Assembly (NCBI GenBank): GCA_003216615.1
Contig: QCIP01000007.1
Span: forward strand, 42,964-106,963
Length of the DNA stretch: 64,000 bases
Origin: Prochlorococcus sp. AG-402-M15
GTDB lineage: Bacteria > Cyanobacteriota > Cyanobacteriia > PCC-6307 > Cyanobiaceae
Reading direction: 5' to 3'
The position numbers and the translations under genes are program-made. Below, in pieces: positions 46,977 through 54,881 of the stretch (its first letter is position 1; each line of letters opens with the position of its first letter). The notes beneath the pieces were generated by a model, which worked only from the letters and a program-made list of their open reading frames with translations, ran no database searches and was not told where the DNA came from.

Positions 46977-47489
46977 TTAATAATTTATTTTTACTCCATT
47001 TGGAAAGTCCAATTTTTCACACCTTAAAAAAGTCTTATCTTCTGGAGCGTCTACACTATAACTTGTATATGTCATAGCTTTTAAATCTATTAAATATCTT
47101 TGATCTGGATATTTTAGGGTTTTTTCTGACTCTAAAATTTTTAAAATATTATTCTTAATTTTTGATTTATAAGTAAAAACATCACCATCAGATCTCCATT
47201 TATTCAAAGGATTGATTTCATTTAAAAAATCATCATAATCATAAAGTTTGCCATTTGAAGGATTATAAATCCAAGGTAAAGAGGCCCATTTTTCTTCAAA
47301 AGATGCAATTTTGAAGTCTTCCACGGTACTGCAGAAAATACTCTCTAATTTTGGTTTACCTATAAAATTCTTTATGGATGATATGGATTTTGGCCATTGT
47401 TCTCTTGGAAGTCTAGTCTCATAAATTTTGGCATTAACAGCACTAGGGAAGGCAAGAACAGCTAATAAAGGAATTAAAAATCTTTTCAC
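46977..47489 (-). CDS. exported protein, sole gene of the tRNA-Ser cassette
   Basis: 170 aa with a signal peptide (MKRFLIPLLAVLAFPSAVNA, cleavage near 20). The mature part is mixed alpha/beta with two Cys (SIFCSTVED, FLRCEKL) that may pair, and aromatic motifs (WASLPWIYNPSNGKLYDYDDF). No family is recognised. The gene lies alone between tRNA-Ser and the perfect tRNA repeat at 47674, and between two copies of a 19-bp motif. It is probably cargo of an integrated cassette, or a gene caught by a partial duplication. Confidence 0.65.
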   Translation of the reverse strand: MKRFLIPLLAVLAFPSAVNAKIYETRLPREQWPKSISSIKNFIGKPKLESIFCSTVEDFKIASFEEKWASLPWIYNPSNGKLYDYDDFLNEINPLNKWRSDGDVFTYKSKIKNNILKILESEKTLKYPDQRYLIDLKAMTYTSYSVDAPEDKTFLRCEKLDFPNGVKINY

Positions 47490-47551
47490 AAAAAGAGAAT
47501 ATAATTTTTCCTTATTTTATATAAGAGTTCAAAATTAACAAATATTTTTAA

Positions 47552-47570
47552 TGGTCTCTTTCTGGTCTCC
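47552..47570 (+). repeat. 19-bp motif, copy 2 (TGGTCTC-N4-TGGTCTCC)
   Basis: Same 19-mer as 46948-46966 (16/19). Its two units are 11 bp apart (47552 and 47563). It lies between the 170-aa gene's start and the second tRNA repeat. Confidence 0.5.
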
Positions 47571-47673
47571 TTGTCTTGATAGCTATTTTTGATTATCAAT
47601 ATTGTCTTATTAAGAACTTAGTTATATAAATGCTTTTGAAGAATCTTAAAAATTTTATTTAGTCGAGACTCTT

Positions 47674-47719
47674 TAGTTTTCAAGACTAGAGCCTTAAACC
47701 ACTCGACCACCCCTCCAGG
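47674..47719. repeat. 46-bp repeat, copy 2 (tRNA-Ser 5' half, perfect)
   Basis: Identical over 46 bp to 46758-46803. It cannot form a tRNA because the 3' half is absent: bases before 47674 do not continue into variable arm or T arm. Probable att site or tRNA fragment. Confidence 0.9.
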
Positions 47720-47772
47720 CAAAAATTATTAAATTTTTAGCTTTTTAATTATAACAAAAGGTGGTTGATTTT

Positions 47773-47792
47773 TTCGGAAACAGTTCGGAAAC
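47773..47792 (+). repeat. TTCGGAAAC direct repeat, 11-bp spacing
   Basis: TTCGGAAAC at 47773-47781 and again at 47784-47792, starting 11 bp apart, in the 120 bp between the second and third tRNA fragments. Possible protein-binding pair or remnant of a recombinase gene end. Confidence 0.5.
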
Positions 47793-47840
47793 GTATGTCA
47801 AGTTAGATATCAAAGCTATTGCCATAACTACCCTTCAATC

Positions 47841-47884
47841 TAGCTTTCAAGACTAGATCCTTAACCCAATCGATCACTCCTCCA
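47841..47884. repeat. diverged tRNA-Ser 5'-half fragment, copy 3
   Basis: 38 of 44 positions match copies 1 and 2 without gaps; the six differences are spread over the length. It looks like an older attachment event or duplication. The rest of 47885-48080 is AT-rich with no gene seen. Confidence 0.8.
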
Positions 47885-48080
47885 AAGGGTTATTTAGTTA
47901 TGTTAAGCTTGATAGTGAAACATAATAAATTATTAATAGTCCATCAAATCAAAGATTAAAAATAATTTAAAGAAACTACTTTTAGATCGGAATTATTTTT
48001 AACAATGACTGGTTAAATCGTTATGGAAGTCTATGATTATTAATATTTGGTCCTCAAAAAACTAGTCTGCCAGAAAATAA

Positions 48081-48230
48081 TCACCCAAAGTTGACATTTT
48101 GTTGAAATAAACCAAATAAGTTATTTCCAACTATGGCAGCAATTATTAAAACGAATGCAACTATGGCGAAAAGAGCACTTACATCTTTTATGTCATAAGG
48201 TGTTTTAAATAAAGGTTTCTGGTCTGCCAT
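48081..48230 (-). CDS. 49-aa single-span membrane protein
   Basis: ATG at 48228-48230, TGA at 48081-48083. The sequence opens MADQKPLFKTPYDIKDV, has one hydrophobic helix (ALFAIVAFVLIIAAIVG) and a short polar end. Size and layout are those of photosynthetic small subunits (Psb/Pet/Ndh type), but it matches none I know. Below the usual gene-finder cutoff. Good codon content and a sharp membrane topology support it. Confidence 0.65.
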   Translation of the reverse strand: MADQKPLFKTPYDIKDVSALFAIVAFVLIIAAIVGNNLFGLFQQNVNFG

Positions 48231-48314
48231 GGTTATCAAATCTATAAATGTAATTAATTCATATTAGTTTAATGCTTGTGAGAAGTATTAAGTTATTTTA
48301 AAGCGTAAGATTGG

Positions 48315-48337
48315 AAAAAAAAAACCACTAAAAGTGG
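48315..48337 (-). terminator. terminator downstream of the DUF4278 gene
   Basis: On the minus strand CCACT-TTT-AGTGG is followed by a run of ten Ts. The 5-bp stem with a long T tract lies 27 bp after the stop of the 33-aa DUF4278 gene. Confidence 0.75.
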
Positions 48338-48363
48338 CTTTGTTTATTTATTGGATAAATGAA

Positions 48364-48465
48364 CTAGCTTGTATAAGTTTTGCCTCTGTAAGTTAGTTCG
48401 TTATGCTGCTTCTTAGCGGCTTCTTTGTTCTGGACGTACTTTTGTCCTCTGTAAATTAGAGTCAT
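48364..48465 (-). CDS. DUF4278 small protein, 33 aa
   Basis: ATG at 48463-48465, TAG at 48364-48366. It begins MTLIYRGQKYVQNKEAAKK and ends LTYRGKTYTS, so the YRG motif occurs twice, the DUF4278 signature common and multicopy in picocyanobacteria. GGAGC lies 7 bases before the ATG. It has its own structured, GC-richer leader upstream and its own terminator, consistent with a strongly and separately expressed small gene. Function is unknown; stress-related expression is known for such genes only in general. Confidence 0.85.
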   Translation of the reverse strand: MTLIYRGQKYVQNKEAAKKQHNELTYRGKTYTS

Positions 48466-48483
48466 TTTTTAAGCTCCGGTTTC

Positions 48484-48562
48484 GCTTAAGTCCCCGTTCC
48501 ATGGCTTAAGTCGATTTGCGGCTTGCTATACGCAAGTTGAACGTTTTGGTAGCGGTTGCTAC
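48484..48562 (-). promoter_or_regulatory. structured leader of the DUF4278 gene
   Basis: This 80-bp stretch is visibly more GC-rich than its surroundings and holds three possible hairpins: GTAGC/GCTAC (48549-48562), CTTGC/GCAAG (48522-48536) and a pair of CTTAAG palindromes (48485-48490, 48505-48510) inside two copies of GCTTAAGTC. It ends 18 bases before the ATG. Could be a cis regulator or a small RNA. The remainder to 48771 shows no supported gene. Confidence 0.55.
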
Positions 48563-48771
48563 AAATTTATATTAACATTTAAGAAAATTATTTGTCTAGG
48601 TCTTTAATAAATAAACTTAATATTTTTATTTTGAAATTAGGCTCTCACAAAAAATATTGATGTTTTTCTTTATTTACTTTCTTGCAGGTTACATTTTGTT
48701 CGTTTTTGAGAAGTATTTTTTATTTAATGAACTTTTAAATGTAAAATTCTTAGGATTATAAAAATTGTTTT

Positions 48772-48966
48772 ATGTTTTCAAGAAGCAAAAAACCTACAGT
48801 AAAAAAATCTGCAATAGTTGAAGAAACTCCATTATTTGCTCAATTACTACCATTCGCAAACAGAATGAATGATAAAGTTCAATTGGTAAATGCTTTGGCT
48901 TTTACTTTTATTATGGGATTCTCAATTTTTGGAATTGCTCTATGGAAACTTTCAACGCTGACCTAA
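48772..48966 (+). CDS. small single-span membrane protein, unknown function
   Basis: 64 aa. A basic N-terminus (MFSRSKKPTVKKSAIVEE) and a region PLFAQLLPFANRMNDKVQLVNAL precede one membrane helix (AFTFIMGFSIFGIALWKL). Possibly a thylakoid protein; not recognised. Its stop overlaps the convergent 88-aa gene by CTAA. Confidence 0.6.
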   Translation: MFSRSKKPTVKKSAIVEETPLFAQLLPFANRMNDKVQLVNALAFTFIMGFSIFGIALWKLSTLT

Positions 48967-49229
48967 TTATTTAATTTTTGCAAAGCATCAATTTTTGATT
49001 CTTTGTTTTTAATTATTGTTATTAACCATTTAGAGGCAACTCCCCTAGATATTGATCTATTTTTCAGAAATCTACATATATAGATATGTAGATTTTTTTC
49101 GTTTTTGGAGTTAAATTTTTCTTCAAAGTCTAATATATCCTTTTCTGATGTTCTTTTTCTTAGCTCATCAACTAAGGCGTGGCTGGAAGAATCATTAAAT
49201 AAGTTCCCAATATTTAAGCTTAATGTCAT
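48963..49229 (-). CDS. small soluble protein, unknown function
   Basis: 88 aa, helical, Lys/Asn-rich, no signal peptide. The order is a short hydrophobic start, LVDELRKRTSEKDILDFEEKF, IYICRFLKNRSISRGVASKWL. Not recognised. It lies 88 bp downstream of nrdJ on the same strand and could be read through with it. Confidence 0.55.
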   Translation of the reverse strand: MTLSLNIGNLFNDSSSHALVDELRKRTSEKDILDFEEKFNSKNEKNLHIYICRFLKNRSISRGVASKWLITIIKNKESKIDALQKLNN

Positions 49230-49317
49230 AAATAATTTATGTCCCTATTTAAGAGTTAGCCATAAATTAAATTTTTAAAAACTAATTTATATCTTTTATT
49301 TACAAATAATTTAATAT

Positions 49318-51651
49318 TTAATCTTTTGGTTTAGCCAGAGGAAGCAGGCACTTATCTGAATCACAACCTGCTGGTCCTGCTTCAGATAGTTCTCCAACAT
49401 CATATTTATTCAGAGCGTCAAAGAAATCGTTATTAACTTTTCTTTCTATTACTTTATTTTGCAATGATATATATTCCTCTTTACTTATTGGTTCAAAAGG
49501 TAATCTCGGGAAAGTAGCGTTGGCACTAAATCGAGCTAGTAATGCCGCCGAAATATATCCTTCATTATTTTCTATTGCATAATGAATAGCTTTCGCTAGA
49601 TCCTCGATTTCATTTTCTCTAAACTCTACTGTTGCAGAAGTGTTATGCTCTGTGTAAAATTTTTGCACCTGCATATAAAAATCAAATTGGGCTAATGCTG
49701 AGAAATTATTGATATCTATTTGGTCTGCACCCTCTATATTTGCCCAGCTAACTTCTGTAGGGATTTCAACTAACCATTCTGTACATCTTGGATCAAATGG
49801 ATTATCAAGTAAGCAGCCATTTTCATCTTTATCAGATTGAGATGGAACAACTGAGTAACCATAATCCATGCAAGCTAAAGCGATTGGATCATTTTTCCTA
49901 AAAGTTATTCTTCTAATGAATCTTTGAGCTTTTGGAGGATGCCATCCTGGAGCTGCTCCAGTTAGGAGACTTTTAGTACCAGCTGGCTGAACAGTTGTAC
50001 ATCGATTTGGTCTTCTTAGATTATGTTTATCACAATATTCCCAGACAGTTTCTTTTACTATTTTTCTCCAGGAATCTAGGAATTTAGCTTCCTTCTCCTT
50101 GAAAGCCTTTCCTTCTTCGCTATTTGGCCTTCCTGCTTCCCACCACTTCAACCATGGTGTCCCAAAGGCATGGACACAAAAATCAAATAATCCGGTGAAA
50201 CTTACTCCTACAATAGGGTCATATTCTCTACTTTTTCTGTAACGCTCAACTTCAAATTCATGATTAAGTAAGCATGCGACAGAAAGAGCTGCTGCTTTAA
50301 AAGCCTTTTTTTGCTCTTCTAAATTTTCGGGATCAATCTGATTTAAATGAACTTCAGCCAAATTACAGTGGAAATCATTTCCCAAGATCTCCCCACAAGG
50401 GTTAAGTCCATATCTGCTCATCCTGTGATCTAGCTCTTCTTCAGAGAATGGACCATAACAAGTATTTATCCAATTTCTCGCTTCATCCTTACCTTGTTCT
50501 GAATAGACTTCAATAAATTCCTTTCTCAATTCATCATCATTGAGAATATCTGCATTTGACCTAGCGATTGCTTCTGGTGCAAATTGAATGGCTCCCTCAC
50601 CTGAATGGAATTGTTTTGTTACGGCATCCAAAATAGTTTGGTAAGTGGGTTTTGTATGGTAAACCCTAGTATGATTAGCCATCCTGAGGGCATCTTTTTC
50701 AGGATCAATTCTCCAATTACCATTCTCATCTTGACTCCATAAATTTTCTTTTGCCGATGCTGCTTCCTTATCATCTGAGGCAAATTGTCTCATTCCAGCA
50801 CTTCTTCTTATATTCCCAGCAACTATGGTTACTGCGGCTTCATCAATTAATAAACAACACTCTACTGTACTTAATTTCCTGCCAATTGCCTTTCCAAGAA
50901 GCGATGCGACCCTAGAGTAAAGATCTTTCAATTTGATAGGATTTGCCATACCACCAAAACCTTTTAATGATTCTCCAGCAGGCCTGATATCTTCCAAATT
51001 AATAAAAACATCAATTTCTCTTTCAAGACTTTCGTTACTTGATGCCTCAAGAAGATATTTATAGCTATCTACCCACCCTCTTCTGCTATCTCCAACTTTG
51101 ATATGAAGATCTTTTCCTTTGATTTCTAATGATGACTTTTCTTCTCTTTGATCTTTAGGAGTTATTCCAACTTCACTAACCGATTTAATATTAATTTTGT
51201 TTATTACCGTAGGTAGATTATTAATAAAATGAGGCTCAATTATTGCACCTGTTCCACATCCCATCATTGCTAAGTCCATCATCAAAGCAAAGGCTTCCCA
51301 ATCAATTAAGTTTGTCGAAGTACAGTTGTATGCACCGGAGAAATTTTGGTTTTTATTAATCCAAGGAGTTCCTCCAATCCATAACCATCTCCCTGAAGGT
51401 TGGGCTTTTTGGTTGCTTTGCATCTCTCTCATTAGGATCAATTCTTCATCAGAAAGTTTTCCTAATTCTTTTAAGCCCGATAAATTTCTTTCACCTACTT
51501 CACTCCAGTTCTCCCTTTTGCCAGAAGTAGTTTTCCTACTGTAAGATCTGAAAAAAACAGGATAAGCTGCTGGCGCAGTTTTTGGAAAGTCATCTTTTTT
51601 AAGATTATTGGAATTGCTCTCTAGAGAAGCTTTATTTGGTGCAACAGTCAC
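49318..51651 (-). CDS. nrdJ: adenosylcobalamin-dependent ribonucleotide reductase (class II)
   Basis: Makes deoxyribonucleotides using adenosylcobalamin, 777 aa from GTG 51649-51651. The frame stays open to 51729, but the extra 26 residues coincide with a hairpin-forming leader. Active-site features are SGAYNCTSTNLIDWEAF, MMGCGTG, NPCGEILG near the radical loop, a late PAGTKS block, and the C-terminal Cys pair (GCDSDKC) that recycles the disulfide. The class needs no oxygen, iron or NrdR-type partner. The enzyme depends on the corrinoid path that includes the cbiX in this window. Confidence 0.94.
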   Translation of the reverse strand: MTVAPNKASLESNSNNLKKDDFPKTAPAAYPVFFRSYSRKTTSGKRENWSEVGERNLSGLKELGKLSDEELILMREMQSNQKAQPSGRWLWIGGTPWINKNQNFSGAYNCTSTNLIDWEAFALMMDLAMMGCGTGAIIEPHFINNLPTVINKINIKSVSEVGITPKDQREEKSSLEIKGKDLHIKVGDSRRGWVDSYKYLLEASSNESLEREIDVFINLEDIRPAGESLKGFGGMANPIKLKDLYSRVASLLGKAIGRKLSTVECCLLIDEAAVTIVAGNIRRSAGMRQFASDDKEAASAKENLWSQDENGNWRIDPEKDALRMANHTRVYHTKPTYQTILDAVTKQFHSGEGAIQFAPEAIARSNADILNDDELRKEFIEVYSEQGKDEARNWINTCYGPFSEEELDHRMSRYGLNPCGEILGNDFHCNLAEVHLNQIDPENLEEQKKAFKAAALSVACLLNHEFEVERYRKSREYDPIVGVSFTGLFDFCVHAFGTPWLKWWEAGRPNSEEGKAFKEKEAKFLDSWRKIVKETVWEYCDKHNLRRPNRCTTVQPAGTKSLLTGAAPGWHPPKAQRFIRRITFRKNDPIALACMDYGYSVVPSQSDKDENGCLLDNPFDPRCTEWLVEIPTEVSWANIEGADQIDINNFSALAQFDFYMQVQKFYTEHNTSATVEFRENEIEDLAKAIHYAIENNEGYISAALLARFSANATFPRLPFEPISKEEYISLQNKVIERKVNNDFFDALNKYDVGELSEAGPAGCDSDKCLLPLAKPKD

Positions 51652-51685
51652 GATAAAAAAAAAACGTATGTAAATAACCCGTACT

Positions 51686-51727
51686 GGAAGAATAACTCTA
51701 CCTGTGGCGTCTGCAACTATTCTTACC
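51686..51727 (-). promoter_or_regulatory. hairpin leader upstream of nrdJ
   Basis: GGAAGAATA (51686-51694) pairs with TATTCTTACC (51718-51727): nine pairs with one bulged base around a 23-base loop that holds CGCCACAGG on the minus strand. It sits 35-76 bases before the preferred GTG. I could not match it to the AdoCbl riboswitch consensus. Confidence 0.45.
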
Positions 51728-51787
51728 ACTATTTAACGGTTTGTGTAGAATTATGTTTAATATGAAATTTTTGTTTCAAGAAAGGAC

Positions 51788-52483
51788 ATGGAAAGAATCC
51801 CTGAACCTGAATTAATGGTAGAAAAAGAGCAGGTTATTTCTTATGACGAAGCTGATTTTTCAGAAGGGGAAATTAATCTAATTAATCAAATAAAACATTA
51901 TCTTTTGAGAAAAAATATTTCTTTAGGGGAAAAAGATTTAATAGTTGATTTAGGATGCGGCCCAGGAAATATATCAGAAAAATTAGCAATAAAATGGCCT
52001 AATACTGAGGTAGTTGGAATAGATGGCTCTAAAGAGATGATTTTGAGAGCAGAATATAATAAAAATATTTCTACTAATCAAAAAAAATTAAAGAATTTAC
52101 GCTACATTTGTTCTGATATCAAAGACATTAAATCAAATAATTTTTTACTTAATAGAGATATAAGCTTACTTGTAAGTAACAGTTTGATCCATCACATTAC
52201 CAATCTTGAAGATTTCTTCAACACCATAAGAAGTTTCTCTAGTAATATCACTGTGAATTTTCACAAGGACTTAAAAAGGCCATTAGATGAAAAGTCTGCT
52301 TTAGAACTCAAAGCAAAATGTGCAACTAAATATAATGAGATTTTGACTAATGATTATTATGCTTCTTTAAGGGCTTCTTATACTTTTAAAGAGTTAAAAA
52401 ATTTCACTTTAGAGAATGATCTATCCTCTTTAGATGTGTTCGAAGACGGTGATAAATATTTAATAGTCTATGGTAATGTTTAA
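51788..52483 (+). CDS. SAM-dependent class I methyltransferase
   Basis: 231 aa. Motif I is VDLGCGPGNISEKL (about 54-67), then VVGIDGSKEMI (about 76-86) and SLLVSNSLIHHI as motif IV-like. The substrate is unknown. The start is ATG at 51788 with AAAGGA upstream. The prfC gene follows after 31 bp on the same strand. Confidence 0.85.
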   Translation: MERIPEPELMVEKEQVISYDEADFSEGEINLINQIKHYLLRKNISLGEKDLIVDLGCGPGNISEKLAIKWPNTEVVGIDGSKEMILRAEYNKNISTNQKKLKNLRYICSDIKDIKSNNFLLNRDISLLVSNSLIHHITNLEDFFNTIRSFSSNITVNFHKDLKRPLDEKSALELKAKCATKYNEILTNDYYASLRASYTFKELKNFTLENDLSSLDVFEDGDKYLIVYGNV

Positions 52484-52514
52484 TAACTAAGTGAAAGGCC
52501 CTTATATTATATAG

Positions 52515-54152
52515 ATGAACTTAAGTACTAAAATTATAAATAATAAGGAGATACTGGATGCGGTAAATAAAAGAAGAAATTTTGCCATTATTTCACATCC
52601 AGATGCTGGGAAAACGACTCTTACTGAGAAGCTTCTTTTATATGGAGGTGCCATTCAACAGGCAGGAGCAGTAAAGGCTAGGGGTAATCAGAGAAAAGCT
52701 ACGTCAGACTGGATGGAACTTGAGAAACAAAGAGGTATTTCTATTACATCAACTGTATTACAATTTGAATATGAAAGATCAGTAATCAATCTCTTAGATA
52801 CACCAGGACACCAAGATTTCTCCGAAGATACTTATAGAACATTAGCTGCTGCTGATAATGCAGTTATGTTGGAAGATGCTGCTAAAGGATTAGAACCTCA
52901 AACTAGAAAATTGTTTGAAGTTTGCAAGATGCGAAGAATACCAATATTTACTTTCATAAATAAAATGGATAGACCAGGAAGAGAGCCATTTTCCTTGCTT
53001 GATGAAATCGAATCAGAACTTGGATTAAATACTTTACCTATTAACTGGCCAATTGGGAGTGGTGAGGAATTTAGAGGAGTTATTGATAGATTTTCGAATG
53101 AGGTTATTTTATTTGATAAAGCTGTAAGAGGGAAACAATCAAATGAGAAAAGATTAAGTCTTGAAGATGAAGAGCTATCAAAATACGTAGAGAGAGAGTT
53201 ACTTGAAAACTCACTTGAAGAATTGGAGGTTCTTGATGAGGCAGGATCAAAATTTGAAGAAGAAAAAATATTTAATGGCTCTTTAACCCCAGTTTTCTTT
53301 GGATCTGCAATGACTAATTTTGGCGTAAGACCATTTTTAGATAGTTTTTTAAAAATGGCTCAAAAACCAACTTCAAGAAATAGTAATCAAGGGGATATTG
53401 AACCTGCAAGCGATGAATTTAGTGGTTTTGTTTTTAAGCTTCAGGCGAATATGGATCCAAAGCACAGAGATAGGGTTGCTTTTATAAGAGTTTGTAGTGG
53501 CAAATTTGAAAAGGATATGTCAGTTAAACATTCTCGAACTGGGAAAACAATCAGATTATCAAGACCACAAAAAATATTTGGGCAAGATAGAGAAGTAGTT
53601 GATGATGCCTATCCTGGAGATGTTATCGGCTTGAATAATCCAGGGATGTTTTCTATTGGAGATACTCTTTATACCGGCGCTCATCTGGAGTACGAAGGTA
53701 TACCATCCTTTAGTCCTGAAATATTCAGCTGGCTAAGAAATCCAAATCCCTCTGCATTTAAAAACTTTAGAAAGGGTGTTAATGAACTTCGTGAAGAAGG
53801 TGCTGTTCAGATTCTTTATGACTTCGATGAGAGCAAAAGAGACCCAATACTCGCAGCTGTTGGTCAATTGCAGTTGGAGGTAGTAACTCACAGGTTAAAA
53901 AGTGAATATGGTGTAGATTCTAATCTTGAATCAATGACATATCAATTGGCTAGATGGGTTTCCGATGGATGGCCAGCTATTGAAAAACTAGGCAGAATAT
54001 TCAATTGTAAAATAGTTAAAGATTGTTGGAATAGGCCAGTTATTCTTTTTAAAAATGAGTGGAATCTCAATCAATTTGTTGAAGATAATAATCAATTAAC
54101 TTTAAACAAAGTCGCACCCGTTGTTAGTGGAGTCGAACCAATTGTTTTGTAA
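52515..54152 (+). CDS. prfC: peptide chain release factor 3
   Basis: GTPase that recycles RF1/RF2 from the ribosome, 545 aa. G1 is HPDAGKTT (about 28-35), G2 the RGISITST region, G3 DTPGHQDF (about 95-102) and G4 NKMDR. Domain II and III blocks ([29 protein letters not shown]) match RF3 rather than EF-G. Full length, starts at ATG 52515. Confidence 0.96.
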   Translation: MNLSTKIINNKEILDAVNKRRNFAIISHPDAGKTTLTEKLLLYGGAIQQAGAVKARGNQRKATSDWMELEKQRGISITSTVLQFEYERSVINLLDTPGHQDFSEDTYRTLAAADNAVMLEDAAKGLEPQTRKLFEVCKMRRIPIFTFINKMDRPGREPFSLLDEIESELGLNTLPINWPIGSGEEFRGVIDRFSNEVILFDKAVRGKQSNEKRLSLEDEELSKYVERELLENSLEELEVLDEAGSKFEEEKIFNGSLTPVFFGSAMTNFGVRPFLDSFLKMAQKPTSRNSNQGDIEPASDEFSGFVFKLQANMDPKHRDRVAFIRVCSGKFEKDMSVKHSRTGKTIRLSRPQKIFGQDREVVDDAYPGDVIGLNNPGMFSIGDTLYTGAHLEYEGIPSFSPEIFSWLRNPNPSAFKNFRKGVNELREEGAVQILYDFDESKRDPILAAVGQLQLEVVTHRLKSEYGVDSNLESMTYQLARWVSDGWPAIEKLGRIFNCKIVKDCWNRPVILFKNEWNLNQFVEDNNQLTLNKVAPVVSGVEPIVL

Positions 54153-54206
54153 AGTCTTAATGGATTATAAAATTGGTTAATCTGTTAATATTGGTAATAA
54201 AAAATT

Positions 54207-54881
54207 TTGGATTCAAACAGTAGTAAAAACAATAGTGAAAAATCACCTTATGAAATTTTAGGTGTAAAAGAAGGTGCTGCTTTTGAGGATATTCAGAGAG
54301 CTAGAGATCTTAAAGTTAAAGAGGCTGGTGAAGATTTGATTTTGAAAGCGAAAATAGAATCTTCCTTCGATCAATTACTGATGGGGAGTTTGAAAGCCAG
54401 GCAATCAGGAAATATAAGCTATGAAGCTGTGAGTGCTTCAAAAAAGGAAAAACAAATTAATCAATTGACCAATAATAATTTTCCACTGCTATCTAAGATA
54501 AAAAATTTAAATAATAACTCTAAGAACTCAAGTAATTATATTCTTCCAAAAATAACGCCCCCCTCATTTGAAAACCTTTCAATAAAAATATCTGCTAGTT
54601 TATTATTTTTAATTTTGTTATTTATAAGTCCAGATTCGAATAGTAGACTTTTGCTCTCTATCTCAACATTAATACTTACTTATACTCAAATTAAATCGGG
54701 GAAAAGATTTATAGGTTCTCTAGGATGGAGTGTTACTTTTCTTTCAATAGGATTAATTTTCGGAGGATTACTTGAAACTAATTCTTTTATTCAGGAAATA
54801 TCTAACAATTCTTTATCAATACAAAAAATTCAAAGTATTCCAGCCATGGTTATTTTATGGCTGGGCATAATTTTCTTATGA
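54207..54881 (+). CDS. CPP1-like (DUF3353) J-like domain membrane protein
   Basis: 224 aa. The N-terminal J-like region [25 protein letters not shown] (about 13-37) lacks the HPD tripeptide, as in CPP1/DUF3353. Three or four membrane segments follow after residue 120. Plant CPP1 stabilises light-dependent POR at the membrane; a similar chaperone job here is inference. The start is TTG at 54207. Its end overlaps the convergent hslO gene by six bases (TTATGA). Confidence 0.82.
   Translation: MDSNSSKNNSEKSPYEILGVKEGAAFEDIQRARDLKVKEAGEDLILKAKIESSFDQLLMGSLKARQSGNISYEAVSASKKEKQINQLTNNNFPLLSKIKNLNNNSKNSSNYILPKITPPSFENLSIKISASLLFLILLFISPDSNSRLLLSISTLILTYTQIKSGKRFIGSLGWSVTFLSIGLIFGGLLETNSFIQEISNNSLSIQKIQSIPAMVILWLGIIFL

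Noticed and set aside
48660..48761. 33-aa hydrophobic plus-strand frame ending 10 bp before the 64-aa gene
   Set aside because: Phe/Leu-rich composition is expected by chance in AT-rich DNA and no ribosome site is seen; conservation data would be needed.
51652..51729. Longer N-terminus for nrdJ from GTG 51729
   Set aside because: The extra residues do not resemble class II reductases and coincide with a hairpin-forming leader.
51652..51780. Cobalamin riboswitch upstream of nrdJ
   Set aside because: The CGCCACAGG stretch suggested it, but the conserved B12-box arrangement is not present.
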